Shown in pieces: positions 1 to 12,818 of a DNA stretch of 30,264 nucleotides. The position numbers and the translations under genes were made by a program. The stretch comes from Priapulus caudatus (taxonomy: Eukaryota > Priapulida > Priapulimorpha > Priapulimorphida > Priapulidae): positions 1 to 30,264 of the forward strand of contig NW_014578037.1 in the NCBI RefSeq assembly GCF_000485595.1. Direction: 5' to 3'. Each line of letters opens with the position of its first letter. Within the stretch, counting starts at the first letter, position 1. A model generated the notes under the pieces. That model did no database searches. It saw nothing but the letters and a program-made list of their open reading frames with translations, and was not told the origin of the DNA.

Positions 1-394
1 GACAGAGCTTCTATGGTATATTGGTCGACTTTATGGTTGACCGGAGATGGGAGAAATGGTAGATTGTGTTGCGCTCCCAATTGGGGCACGGTAACGAGGG
101 TCTTGGAAAATATCAAACGGTGACATCTACCAGGTGGGACAAGGGTAGTACCGGGATTGGTGATAGTTCTTAAGCTCGGGTGTTTTTCCGATCATGGGTC
201 AGATGGGGTGAGCGTATAACTACGGGTGGACTTGTAGTGAGTTGTGAACGGCCGGTAGTGATTGAATATGCGTTGGAAAGAGATTGAACGGTCGAGAGGC
301 ATGTCTGACGCGGAGGTACTGAGATAATGGTAGCGTGGTTGTTAATGGACAGGCTTCTAGGGGTTATCAAAAAATCTGCTTAGAGTGCGAGGGG
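1..394. other. No gene recognised
   Basis: I see no conserved domain, RNA gene or repeat here. Reading frames are short and read like chance frames. Confidence 0.5.
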
Positions 395-880
395 GGCAAA
401 TAACGAGGAGGCGGTCGGGCCGAGGGGGGGGCGTTGTTTTGTTTGTTTGTTGGTTTGTGCGGCGTGGGCCGCGGGCGCGGCGGCCAGTTCGGCCAGGCCG
501 GGGCCAGGGTGAGCGGAGGGGGCCGGGGCCGGGGCTATCGGAGGAGCAGCCGGGGGCCTACGGGCCAGCCCAAGGCGGCGGCGGGACAGCTGGGAAAGTG
601 AGCCGGGAGGCGGAAAGGGCCACCAATGGGCCGGCACGGCCAAGAGCGGACAACTCGGAAGGCCGGCAAAGAGGCATGTGGACACGCAGGCGGCTGGACA
701 CACGCGCCGGGGGAAGCACGCGACCAAGAACGCGGGGGCGCGACGCCCGACAGGTCGCGCTCAGCCCCGGGGGCGCAGCGGGGTCCACGGCCGCGCCGCA
801 AAAGTGGACCGGCAAGGAGCAAGGCAGTGCAAGAAGGAAAAGAAGGCGCAGCGGAGGGAGGTCATGAGCACCTGGCGAGA
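395..880. other. GC-rich, CpG-rich block
   Basis: About 480 bp are extremely rich in G and C, with many CGs and short runs such as GGGGCC, while both flanks are AT-rich. Several overlapping frames stay open on both strands, as expected from GC-rich sequence lacking stop codons; their translations are Arg/Gly/Pro/Ala-rich with no domain I recognise. It could be a CpG island or promoter of a gene outside the window, a GC-rich satellite, or foreign sequence. I cannot decide which. Confidence 0.5.
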
Positions 881-2279
881 TGGGAGGGATAGGGGTCGAA
901 ATTAGCAACGTAATCACCGATATCCCGCGGAATAGTCCGTTTTCCTTGTGTTGGATACCATCAGATTTCAATGCTTGGAGCCCACCGGGATACGCACAAA
1001 AAAACACGACAAATCGGATATCGTGGTTGTTGAGCATCTTTATGCGATCTGAGAGGCAATACGTGCTGCAGTGTACCTGTCTGTGCAGGTATTATGATTG
1101 TTTTCATATAAATTATTTATTAAGAATTTTCAAATGCTATTATTGGATATTTCAAGATTTTTGGTACCAACATTGTTCAACTTACTATCCAAGATGGCAT
1201 ACTCAGATCTTTTGGGGCGGGGGGGATACAGATTTCAATACCTGTATCCCGAATGGATACCATAATAACATCTAATTATCGACCCCTGAGATATCCATAC
1301 GTATCTCTTCTAGTCCTTCTACATTTTTTATCATACCGGCAATTCCTGCACGCAATAAACGGCGCTTGAAACGGAATAAGGAACACTCTAGATTTGTGCT
1401 TTGTAAAGATGTTTGACAGAGGAAATACAACAGAGATAAGACACGCAGAATAAGAGGAATGGTGTGTTGGAGGTAATTGGGCAATGGCTGTTCATATGAC
1501 ACGAGGCCCGGCTGGAGAATGAACGATTTTAAGAAACATTTAAAGGTTTTTTCCTTTTCAGTCTTTTTATCGATGGCAACATCCAGGTGTGACGCGGAGA
1601 ATTTTGGTGCGAATTGTCAGAACGCTGCGGGCGAAAATTTTGCCTTTCACACCTCATCTGTGGCAACTTGACGAAATATCCAAAATATACTTTTTTGCAT
1701 CCAAAATCCACAAAGATATTGTTATGATCCAGCAGTTAGGTGCTGGAAGTTTTACGAAATTTTTTGGGCTTGAGCATTATTATGAGATACATCTCGATCT
1801 ATAGATTTAAACATGTGTGATTGATTACGATTCATTGGTCAATAGAAACGATGTTTACGCTCTTCATTAGAGCCAGACAGCCGGCATGCATAAAGGTGGA
1901 GTATCTTAAAAAGTATTTGAAGATTAGGTCTTCGTTAGGGTTACTTCTGAGCGAATACTCCTCTCGCTTTTTAGCACTTCTTCTGTTGATAAGAAGAATC
2001 GCGTGCAATCTGATTGCTTGATCTTTGAAGTCAGGAAGCTGCGAGAGAGTGAAATAAACTGATGTTATATGATCTACTATATGGTTGCTTCGTTCAAGTA
2101 AAAAGCACTAGATAGATCCAGTCACACCAACTATTTCTGTAAAAACCTTGAAACAGTAAATTCAGAGGGTAGCACAAAGTTTTTCTTTTCCCAAACAATC
2201 TTGTCGGTAACATATTGGTTTGCTATATCAACTATTGTTTTTTAACTCACGTTCCACGCGGAACACGAGTATACCCTCG
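881..2279. other. No gene recognised
   Basis: The sequence is AT-rich with short frames only. A small hairpin sits near 1228-1252, where GGATACAG and CTGTATCC flank a short loop. I see no conserved protein, RNA gene or tandem repeat. Confidence 0.5.
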
Positions 2280-3854
2280 TTGACACCTGCCAAAAGCGCG
2301 CAACGGAGCCCGGCGAAACAGCAAATATATCGCGCGTCAAATTAGTAGCCCCATATCTCTCGACTTCTCTTTGCTCTAAAAGGCATTTGAGGCATATGTC
2401 TACTCCTTTCTGGTTATAAACCATCTTCGATAGCGCATATATCCTGTCCATCATCAACATGGGTTTCGGCCAGCGGGTTTTGCTACAGTTTACCAGTTTA
2501 ATCACGTTTTTTCATGACTTGGACACTAAGTCTTGACAACGTCTAGCAGGTTGATGCAGTATCCCTGGATTTTAGTAAGGCCTTTGACTAGGGTTCCTCA
2601 TGACCTTTTAATATCTTCAACTTGTCACCCTTGGCGTTTTTGATACTACTACGTTAAAATGGATTCTGACTTTTTTATATTAAGTTGTCTGTGTTAACGG
2701 CAGCATGTCGGGATTGTGCGCTGTCACATCGGGTATACCCCAGTTCAGTGCTTGGTCCACTGCTTGTTCTTATCTTTATAAATGATTTGTTTGCGCAAGG
2801 AAAGCTGACCCTTCTAACTTCTTAATTGCGCGCTGCTTTGGGTTGAGCGACCTGCTGTTACTGTACGCCACATCCTACATAAGCAGTGACCAGTTAGCCC
2901 TCCAGAGGGTCTTACTCGTACTGAGCAAGTGGGACTCCTGGGGCTTATGGTCATTCAGTGCAGACAAAAGTGGTAAAATTCTTCGCATTCCTGCTCCCAA
3001 ATGCACCCTTGACTTTTACTTACCTCGTTGTATTATACATATCTCTATATAATCTCTTACCCCTACTTACAAATAGTTTGGCGTGTTAATTATTAGTAAC
3101 CGATGCTTCGCTGATGCGCCACATCTGACTAGCCATTTGTAAAGAAAGCGTCCCGATCTTTCGGCATGCTACGCGCGTACATCTTAGCTTTGGCTGACTC
3201 TAAAACTCGGTCCCTAGCTTTCAACCACTATGGTTGCTGCCCATTTAGATATATGCTTCGCGCAGCCTGGTTTCCCCTATCAGACTTCAGAACTGCTCTA
3301 GATTCGGACCACGAGGCCCCCCAGGGGCCACTGGCCCCCTCACCCATTCTAAGCATAACGCTGCGAGACTGGGTTCTCCAGCAAACTATGATGATAGTAC
3401 TCGAAGTTGTTTTGGCTCGTCTTGAATGGCCTCCCCCTTCGTGTCCGCTTTCTTACACGCCTCAAAACTCATAACTTTCTCTAAAATTTTATCATCGGTG
3501 AGATGAAAACTGCATTCCTTTCTTGCTTTTAATGAGCCTGTTCGGGCTGCACACGCGTCATCTGAGGTGATCTACTGTTTTCGGCATGTACAAACTTCTC
3601 AAGCGATCCCTTTAAGTTTACGCTTCTTTGTCTCTGTGATTCCGTATTGGAATTCACTGCCTTCATCTTGCTAAATAGGCATAATTGCAACTTTTTCCGC
3701 TGGCGCATCGGCAGTGTGGATCTACCCGACTTGATTCGGCACCTCTCTCTATGCTCGTTATAGTTCTCCAGGACTTTTGAAAGATGATCACTTATTCAGA
3801 GGCTTATGAGGTTATGAGCGTTATATACTCGCGTCGCAAAAAAAAAAAAAAAAG
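2280..3854 (+). mobile_element. Decayed non-LTR retrotransposon (LINE), 3' part with reverse transcriptase remnants
   Basis: Reverse transcriptase blocks typical of CR1/Jockey-like LINEs can be followed in order across changing frames. Near 2455-2485 a piece reads QHGFRPAG. At 2550-2588 VDAVSLDFSKAFD contains the first catalytic Asp, followed after a stop and frame change by VPHDLLI. At 2723-2743 VTSGIPQ is followed, after a loss of two bases, by VLGPLLVLIFINDLF (2748-2792). Further on, ADK-type and KWDSWG fragments lie near 2920-2980, a thumb-like DSKTRSL piece near 3190, and SVIPYWNSLP near 3635. The YADD catalytic box expected near 2830 is not intact. The block ends in a run of 17 A (3838-3854), consistent with an LINE 3' tail. 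Multiple stops and frameshifts make it inactive. The 5' boundary is approximate and no endonuclease domain is seen. Confidence 0.85.
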
Positions 3855-5034
3855 TTTTCCTACTAGATGGCGGGTGGTACGCTTACAAATCTCAAGCCAG
3901 CGGTCACTGTACAACCCCAGTAGTAGATGACCATAATTTATTACAATACTTTAGTGTTTGTTTGGAATGTTTTTTTGGGACTGGGTTGGAGGCTGGGAAG
4001 GTTTTGGAACGTTTTTGGGAAGCTGTTGTTTGGAAGTTTTGGGACTGAGCGTAATGTTTTTCGTTCACGGGGCCAAAGGGCGTTCTGACGCGCACGGGTT
4101 GTTGTAAAAGTTGTTTTGATGTCTGAGAGTGTATTCTGATTTGATGTGAACACGGGTGATTAATTCACGGGTGTTGTTTTGATGTCTGAGAGTAAGTTTA
4201 TATCATATTATACTAGCCACATAATTTATAAATAATTTTAATAGCTAAGTTAAACGCTGCCCAAACACATTTTGTGTAATCAGTGACTTAAGCGCGGGAA
4301 AACGAGCGAAACATCTCAGTAGCCAGGCGGTAGGTGCATGTTTAAGAGGCACTGCAGCCCAGTATCAACGCACGTTGTTAACAAACAAATAAAACGCCCA
4401 GAGCTGGTCGAAAGCTATAGCTACACCACATTCATCAGATCAAACAGAAAGCAAATGGATTGCTAGTGATTTCAAGCCGTCTGCAATACAATTCACAAAT
4501 TTAAAAATAAAATAAAATAAATTCCGTCACTCAAATTGTTTAACAAGCTGCCAGCAGAGTGCAGCGCTCACTGTACCGTGTACTGTACGCGCCCGGATTA
4601 TTCCTTTCTGATAAATACTGGCAACGCTGAATCAGTGGCGCCTCCAACTGCCGGCTCACCCCACCCCTCCACAACACAAGCCCCAGCGTTCGCGCTCAGC
4701 CAACGCATATATCTAGGACTACATCAATAACCAGCATCTAAAATCTATAGATTAACGCTTTGCTAATACCGGTAGTCCAGGGACGATAATCAAAGATACC
4801 AAGCCTGTGATAACTATTAAATGACTTTCCGCTATATTAACATGTGTATCCATGGCTATGTGTCCGAGGCGCAGGCGTTAGTGGTGAAGGAGGCGGGCAG
4901 GCTCGAGGGGGCTCTAATAGCAAAAGCAGTTCAGCCCGCTTTGTTCAACCAGTAATATAGTCTACACCCTGCCTCTTGAGGTCAAAACGGTTATCAGACC
5001 TTACTCTTCGTACGTCAGGCCGAAGTACATTTCC
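3855..5034. other. No gene recognised
   Basis: No coding signal is seen. A T/G-rich stretch at 3940-4060 repeats a TTTTTGGGACTG-like motif. Otherwise the region looks unstructured apart from the short direct repeat listed separately. Confidence 0.45.
4111..4193. repeat. 20-bp direct repeat, 63 bp apart
   Basis: TTGTTTTGATGTCTGAGAGT occurs exactly at 4111-4130 and again at 4174-4193. Both copies are preceded by a CACGGGT-type stretch, so this looks like a small tandem duplication of a 63-bp segment that has since diverged between the conserved cores. Confidence 0.7.
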
Positions 5035-5480
5035 ATGGTCTTTTCAATAAAGTGATAACAATGGTAGGCTCAGCGCCTGAAACAAAAAGTTTTGCCACTT
5101 CGGTCCGCGTTAGACAATGTCCTCAGAAAATTCTTGATATCTAAGCCTTTCGCCACTGCCCTTTTGACCTGTGAACCTCCACATTTCCGTGCTGGTGATG
5201 GGTTCTCCGCCCATCACACTATACATCAAATTATTAAGCAGTTGTAGGTCCAAGCTGTTGAGATTTGTGCCGTGCAATTCCGTATTTCGCTCCTATACCT
5301 TAAGTTTAAGGGGTGAAATGTTGCCCCTCCATTGAACCCAGACCTCTTGACCTTTGACATGCCGTGCACCCGCCCGCAAATTTCAAAAATGCCGAGTCTT
5401 TTTCGCACTCGTCCCAACGTCCCAAAAAATCAAGACCAGTACGTCGAGCGGTTAAGATTTTGCTGCCATAACTGCAAGTT
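5035..5480 (+). repeat. Dispersed repeat, copy 1
   Basis: This stretch aligns by eye with 27430-27840 in the same orientation. Shared landmarks in order are a TTCAATAA start, a CTGAAACAAA segment, GTCCTCAG, a TTTAAGG-GTGAA block, CCTCTTGACCTTTGAC, and ACGTCGAGC-GTT-AGATTT near the end. The copies are clearly diverged with many substitutions and indels. No terminal repeats or coding potential are evident, so the family is unclassified. Confidence 0.7.
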
Positions 5481-8400
5481 AGTTCTAAAAGTGCTTAGCA
5501 CTGGCCAGTTAACCGTTCCAACGCCTCGGCCTGTTTCAACAATCGCCCACCTACCCGCCCTGTGCTTGAGATTTTCGCGCCGTTCTCCTTACCCCGCGCG
5601 CTCTAGCTCCTACTCTCCAAGATGTTTTTGGCAGGTTTAACTACCTATAAAATTATTTCTAATTAGTGGCTAGTATACCATATAGATAAACTCAAACTTA
5701 GCTCTCAGAGCATAAAACAACACCGGAATCTATCACCCGTCGATCTATCAACTCAATACAGCAACTTTCAGACATAAAAACAACGTTTCACAACACACGG
5801 GCGGTCAACGGCCCTTGGCGAGGTGAACTAAAAACATTACCGATGCAGTCCCAAAAACTCCCAAGACTAACGTTGCCCAAACAACAGTAAAGTATTGTAT
5901 AAATTATGTCATCTCCTAATGGGGGTTGCATACAGTGACGGGCTGTTGAATTGCTAAGCCGCACTAATAGCGCCGCCTACGCATCTATAGGAGAACATCA
6001 GTAAAGCATTTCCAATTTTTTCTTTTTGCAGTTTTGCAGGTTCGAACGAGTATCTCATGTTTCCGCGTTGACCCAGTGTTTAAAGAAACAAATTAATATT
6101 CACTCGATATTTATCTTAGCCTCACGAGGAAATCAGGAACCACAAGATTAATTGAATATGTATCACTGTGAATACACCAGTAAATTATATAAACCGTGTC
6201 CTGTTAGGTCCATTACCATGTGCAAACGCGGCTACAATTGCTGCACATCTAATATTGATGCGAGTGTCTTACCTGTACATTTCTCTTACTGATAGACTTA
6301 GTCTTCTCCCTCTCTGTGAAATAAACATTCAAAAGTAATGATTACATCCATAACGCTTTAAAATTCCCATAAGCATTTTGCAATCGTATAACCCTGCGTG
6401 TTTTACTTTTTTCAGGGCATAAAATGTCATTTAAAGCCTTTACTTTTCGATGATTATCTAGTGTTTTCCCCACTTTTTATGAATACTCGTACCCATTATT
6501 GGCTTGAGTAACAGGCACTCTGCTCTAGCAGTAACGAATAAAATGTATTAGAACGCTTCGTATTCACCAAAAGCATCGCAAGTTCGATTACCAGCGCGCC
6601 CTTTTCTTCGTAATGCTGCTGGATCAGTTAGTAGGCGCTAGCTAATTTTGCTACGCTATCGGCCCTCAGACTTACACGTCTCCTCGCCACCAATCCCTGG
6701 TTCGCACTCGGCAATTACCAAGTTTAACACATTCTGCACAGACTATTCTCGGCGGCACCGAAACAATATGCAGTCCCGCCCTCGCCTACCACGTGTTTCA
6801 TATCGAATTTTCTAATGTTATAAAATTCTGCTTAAAAATCGTGTGTTTTTTCAAGGTAGTGTAATCACCGATATATCCGCTTGTGAGCGATGAGATAATA
6901 TTCTTGAATCTTTCTCTTTTTTCCGCCGATCGAGTGTTTCTGACCAAAAATTTCGTTATAAAGACTTTAATGCTGCTAGGATGCATGAATATGAAAATCC
7001 CCTATTGATTACTTTAATAACAGGGAACATGAAGGCAATGGAACAAACGCTTTTCTGAAGTTAAAGAAATTCGAAGAGCATGGAAATTTAAAGTAACCTT
7101 ATGAAATACACAGCGAAACTGCACAGGAACAGCGACCCCAACACAATACCTTCACCCCGCAACCGGCACCCCACGTACAAATCCACAACCATCGACAAAC
7201 ATTCATGTAAACCAGCACCGATCTACCCACCATGCACCACACCACTAAAACCAACGCCAAACTAAATTCATCCAAACACATTTATTATTTTCATTCAGGG
7301 TAAGTTGTCTGTTCGTTGTTCGCTTGTTCTTCGTCCCGGGACGCAACGCTTGGTGTAACTTAGTGGGTCTGATCTGTATACCGTAACATATCAACGTCTT
7401 GGTATTTCACAACAAAAAGGTTATAACGTTCCTGTATTAAGAATAATATTGTTTGATTTGCGACTTTCTGCGAATGTTTTGTTGCTGTTTAATCACTGTC
7501 GACCGATCGAAGGCGGCTTGTTGGTTTGCACCATTTGGCACTCACTGTAAAACTTACGAATCTGTCTTTGTCAGATAGATTATTAGACTATGTTGTATGT
7601 TTACACACGCTATCACAGTGCGCTGTCCGTGGAGTTACTTCTTATATAACTTAAGGATTCTAGAACAAGACATCTCAAAGCACCTGCTCACAGTTGTCAC
7701 CCTACGAATTTAACTAACATCGCGTAGCTACTTTATAAGCCTGTTTTTAGCATAGCGACTCAGCAGAAAGACACTTTGACGTCCGACTATGAAGGTGAAC
7801 TAATCACACGCTCGCTAGGGATTTACGCCGACTTTAGATCGTGAGCGTTCTGGCAGGAAACCGTAAAGACAGAGGTTTCGAGGCCCAACAGTATATTATG
7901 TACACTAGCACAAAAAAGATATATCTTTAAGTAAGGGACTAAACCAAGCCATCGTCTTGACCGCCAGCGACCCAGCTGGGACCTATCATAAAAAGCCAGA
8001 CCGTCACAATTGACCAACACAATATGAGTGCCTATACCAGTACACCATCAGGCTTAAACACTTCTGTAAGGAATACTATACCTCAATTTTCCCTACAGAT
8101 TATTACATCGTTTAATACACCTTTCATTTAAATGCGCCAAGTAAAAAAAAATTGAGACTGTGATGGATCCCGGAAAACTTTAATTATACATAGGATTATG
8201 AGAACAGGGTCGGTTGGTGCGCATACATAATCCACTCCATTGCATCACGCGTGCTAGTGTAGGTTGTTCCTTATTCGTGTCTAATCAGTCGATGTCTTGC
8301 TAATGATAGTGATTCGACTTTACGCTTTAGTGGTGTTATTCGCATGGCCACAGGGCCAAAACGAGTGGGTTGGCTCGCCGACCGTTTCGCAACAGAAAAT

Positions 8401-9845
8401 ACGTAACTGTTTGTCTTAATATACCTTGCGCGGATGGCACGTCCGGATTGCGGCGAACCGATTCTCTCGCTGGATTTTCAGATCGTAAAGCACGGAACTC
8501 TATAGGTCTGAGGGTTGATCGGCCGATGTTTTTATACCGAGCGTCACTTTGACGCGGTTGCTTTGACGTAGGCGTATCTTACAAATTCTCTTCTGTCGGA
8601 CGACGTGAGGTCGATATACGCGGCGAGCAGGATTGAGTTAAGCCTTAAGTAAGGCCAGAAGGCGGCGCTTGGATAAACTATTTTACGTGAGGGAACTTAC
8701 TTATTGCACTTTGGTCTATTTTACTAAGGGTTTAGAACATTGCACGGCGAGCGAGCGGGTTGTCGATATACTTATTCGATAAAGTTTACGAATTCAATTA
8801 TTTAAGTCTAATGTTCTTAAAATTGCTTAAGAAGAAAAGTTTAATTGACGTTGACAGATTAACCTGGATCGTCAAAACTAAATCTGTACCTTAAGGGTGA
8901 AAACTCACGAATAACAGCGCATACTCTCCATAATTTTATAGTCACGAACGGCTGCTGATTGAGATCTGAGAATCCGATCACAAAAGGTTCATTAAATTGC
9001 ATAATCACATTATATTTGATACAATCGAGCTTAGTAAGTTTAATGAATATTATGATGGAGCTAACCCACATATATACTTAATAATTTGAATGTAAAATGA
9101 CGTGGTCCATCGACCAGTTATATAATACTGGACAAACAAGGACAATTATTCTCACGTTTGTACACGATGACCGCGAGAGTTTTAAGCAGTTGAGAACAAC
9201 ATGCATATTCTACCCTCATTTCGTCAGATAGTATTAGTTTTGTTTTATTAAGCGCTAGAATAATATAGTGATTATTACAACGCTGGTATTTTCACAGAAA
9301 AACAGCACATTATTACATTATTATTATAAATATAATATTTTAATTTCAAGGTAGTTAATGTAGTAGATGTAATGATAAGTCTTATTTTTCAAAACTGTAC
9401 GTCTTACACTGGCTTTTATAGGGTTTAAGGGTCTATTTGCATTACTTATTAGTTAAAGATAGATTAAGCTTTTACCGTATTGTAAGGCAGGATTTTCTGT
9501 CTATTCTTCTTTAACTTTTATTGAAGTCTTTCATCGTCAAATGAGACTCACGGTAAAGGGAAAGACAAAGATAGGTAATTGTTATTAAGACTAGTATGTA
9601 TTACCAGACGCTAATAGTTGTAATTGCTTTTGGTTACAACGGGCGACCAGGGTCAAGAAAGTCTATAGCGCTCCGTACAACTCTAACTTGCAAACGCCCA
9701 ACCCCCCGCCAGACTAGCCGCTACAGACGGTCCCTATCAGCGCTCCATTCTGGCCAGTACCTCCAGTGCGCACATCGTCAGCACTCTCGTAAGTTCTGGT
9801 ACCGGGTAGCGAAGGAGGGCCAGTGCCTAGTGGCATACTGATGGG
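5481..9845. other. No gene recognised
   Basis: This long AT-rich stretch holds only short chance frames. Between about 7100 and 7285 the plus strand is rich in A and C and very poor in G. I see no splice-flanked conserved exon, tRNA-like cloverleaf, or terminal-repeat element. Confidence 0.4.
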
Positions 9846-10074
9846 GTGGGACAGGGGAAAGGGCGCTTCACATCCCCTCCACCCTGTAACACCCTCTCTC
9901 GCCCTCTCCGTCCTTCTGGGCTCCTATGTGCGATCAAGATGACTATAATCCCCTCCACGGGTACACCCAGTTTTTTTCTACTACCATTTCTTCATCGGGG
10001 TCGTGTCACTCCCTCTCTCACGCATCGCGAGCCTTCTTCACTCATCTTCAATCCATATGGCTCTCTCGCCATCC

Positions 10075-10265
10075 CAGGCTTCTCCGCCTCCTCGCTCAGC
10101 TCTCTCCTCCTCCCCCTCTTCCTCCTTCCTCCCAGCTTGCTCCCCTTCCTCCTCCTTCTCCACCAGCTTCTCCCCCTCCTCTTTCTCCACCAGCTTCTCC
10201 CCCTCCTCCTTCTCCAGCAGCTTCTCTTCCTCCTCCACCACCTTCTCCCCTTCCTCCTCCACCAG
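10075..10265. repeat. Polypyrimidine minisatellite
   Basis: The plus strand is almost entirely C and T, with an imperfect unit of roughly CTCCTTCTCCACCAGCTTCT recurring several times from about 10150. All three plus frames and two minus frames stay open, encoding Pro/Ser-rich or Glu/Lys/Arg-rich low-complexity peptides. These are by-products of the repeat and should not be taken as a gene. Confidence 0.85.
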
Positions 10266-10336
10266 CAATTAATTTGCAAGTTAATTTACGATGCTAAACC
10301 TGATGTTTACCCTTATACTTATAGTAATAGGCCTAG

Positions 10337-10470
10337 TACTGATCAGTAATACTATGAATCATGATACTGATACTGATGTGATGATATTGATACTGATATA
10401 TATAGTGATAGTGATACTGATGCAGTGATAGTGATACTGATAGTGATACACAGTTACACTGATTAGTGAT
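10337..10470. repeat. TGATAC/TGATAG microsatellite
   Basis: Imperfect hexamer repeats of TGATAC and TGATAG, plus a TGATAT variant, fill this stretch, for example GATACTGATACTGATG and GATAGTGATACTGATAGTGA. Confidence 0.9.
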
Positions 10471-12625
10471 AGTCTAGACTAGAGCCTAGAGGACTTACTT
10501 TCTCTGAGATTTTTTTTGAAATTTGGGTCACTCCGTCGTTTTCTGTCAAAATAGATACAATAACCAACGAAGAGAGTTCCAGCAACTCCTGCGGCTATAC
10601 TAACAGCTTTACTGGATACCATTTTTAGCAATAAAAACTAAATTGATTTGGAAAGTCGTGCATTAACATGGACCGGAAATGTTGTCGCGCACTCAAGAGG
10701 TAGTTCAGCCGCACATCCGCTGCATTGCGCATGGGATATTTACTCGTACCATCGTGTGCGTCCGAGTGCCTTTTCGGGAAACATCGGGAAAGTCCGTAAT
10801 ACGTTTATTCGAGTTGGTTAGGACCACAATAGACTAAGAATATCTAAGACTGTCTACCGTTAATCTATAACTAGATATTCCTAAGGCTAATCTACGGAAA
10901 CACTGAGCTATATATAATAATTGTCATTATACACAGCTCAGTTGTCAGAAATCGGCTGTTTTAAACGCACGCTAGCGCACACGCACACGCGGAGTTACTA
11001 GAGTAGAGGACAGAAGTTTCTACATGAAGCACTAAAACGACCAAACTAAGAAAGCCTACAGCGCCCCATACCCTTTCCTTCGCTAGCGAATTAAAAAAAA
11101 AACGGTGTTTAGGGCGTAACATAACAAAATAGCCTAAAAACCACAGCACAACAACATGATGCTATAATGCGATGCGATTCGATCAATGCGACAATGCGAT
11201 AATGCGCACGCGCGCGCGCGCGAATGCGTTCGTCGGTGAGTTTGCGCGCGCTCGGCGTTTAACCTATCTTTTAACCTATGCGCGCGCTATCGCCTGTGTG
11301 CGTGTGTGCGCCTGTGTTCAATTCGTTGCTACAAAGAACGTTAAAATTTCTAAATAAACACAAAACAATAACAGCTCAGTAGTAAGGCCTACAACTTTAT
11401 TTCGACTCGGCTTGTCTGGCTTCATTATAAACGAATGCGCAATAAAACAATCATTTGTCGAGTAATGAAGAAAGCAAATTTAAATATATTCTTGCATATA
11501 ATTTCAAATCCACCTAGATTCCATGGGGGGGGGTATTTTCGGAACGCGGGATTCGGCGTTTTTCGGCTATTTTAAGTAGGGAACCATGGAAACCAGGAAA
11601 TACAAAAAATTGTGATTTGTAAATAAAAGTCATTGTAAATAAAAGTCAACCAGGGCGTGGGAAAGCCTATATTGCGATTTTTATTAATTGGAAAATAAGG
11701 AAATGATAAGTTTTACCTGGTAAACTGGGAGTGAACCATGCATCAGGTTTCCCGTAGACGATGTTTGCAGAATATTCATAATGATAATTAAGTGTCGTGT
11801 TGCGTCGTTAACATCTTAATAGCGTATAGCGTTGTGATGAAAAATACAATTCCACTGCATTTAGAATGCAAAAGATCTTTCAAATACGCGACTACGTGAA
11901 ATATTAAATATTAAATTTTTTGTTTTGTATCACGTATATATAGAATATTAATATATATATATATATTACCTACTATTTCACGCACGTTTACCAATAAATA
12001 AACGTGGTATGTATACGTCACGACGTACGTCACCCCTGATTACATTTACAGTTGTACGTTTGGATAGCGGACGTTTTGCACGAACGAACCCTTGTCTATT
12101 GAATCGTTGTCACCATAGAAATAATATGAGTAGTTATACATTTCTACGGTTGTTATAAAGAAAAGCCTATAGACAGTTTCGCTTAATTAATTAATTAATT
12201 GATAACGGCAGAGGACATAAATTATGATAATTCACCCAATTAACTGCCTGATCGATTGTTTTGTGCTGATAATAGGTTTGTCCTGCTATGAGCAAAACGG
12301 CAGGTGTCAATGTGTCCATCATGTGCCATCAGACAATGGTAAGCCAATGGTCTAGCTTGCTGTGAAGCTCAAAAGTACAAACGAAGACACTGAACATGTG
12401 TAGATCACCAATGTGTCAATAAAAATAAGACAATGACGTTACCACGAGGTGACGTTTTTGAAGCTATGACAAATAAATAACCGATCCACTCATTGCAATT
12501 CAATCTATTCACCAACATGCTTTGAAAACAACGGATAGTGATACGGTTAGCTTTGTATGGAATCATAACTGTTTTGACAGTATGAAAGTATTGCCGCGAA
12601 AGGAAGACACAAATATGCACTTATC
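10471..12625. other. No gene recognised; small simple repeats
   Basis: AT-rich sequence without a supported gene. It includes GCGATGCGATTCGATCAATG-like and alternating CG sequence at 11163-11222, a G run with palindromic CCATGG near 11521-11588, an alternating TA run at 11950-11968, and TTAATTAATTAATTAATTG at 12184-12202. Confidence 0.45.
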
Positions 12626-12818
12626 CAGGGCCGTAGCCTCTGGGGGGGGGGGCAAGGACGGCAGCTTATAGCAGCTAGGGTCACTTATCCATGGAAGCCT
12701 CGTCTCAGACACACCCTTACCACACTATGGACGTCGATCAAGAACTGCTCCCGTCGCTCATCATTACAGTTGTCATAAAATTTTGCCCCCCCAGAAATTT
12801 GCTCAGCCTACGGCCCTG
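12626..12818. mobile_element. hAT-like MITE, copy A
   Basis: The element starts CAGGGCCGTAG and ends CTACGGCCCTG, which are exact inverted repeats, and it is flanked by a perfect 8-bp duplication CACTTATC (12618-12625 and 12819-12826). An 8-bp duplication with CAG...CTG ends is the hallmark of hAT-type insertion. The 193-bp body has no coding capacity and carries internal G and C runs. Its inner part (GTCACTTATCCATGGAAGCC to GTCGATCAAGA) matches, in the opposite orientation, the element at 14814-15071, so both belong to one family. Confidence 0.9.

Noticed and set aside
385-1037. Overlapping 75-160 codon frames on both strands
   Set aside because: They are explained by the scarcity of stop codons in GC-rich DNA. 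The translations are low complexity.
9846-10349. Pro/Ser/Leu-rich plus-strand frames of 89-167 codons
   Set aside because: They lie over a CT-rich minisatellite that is open in several frames on both strands. No conserved segment is present.
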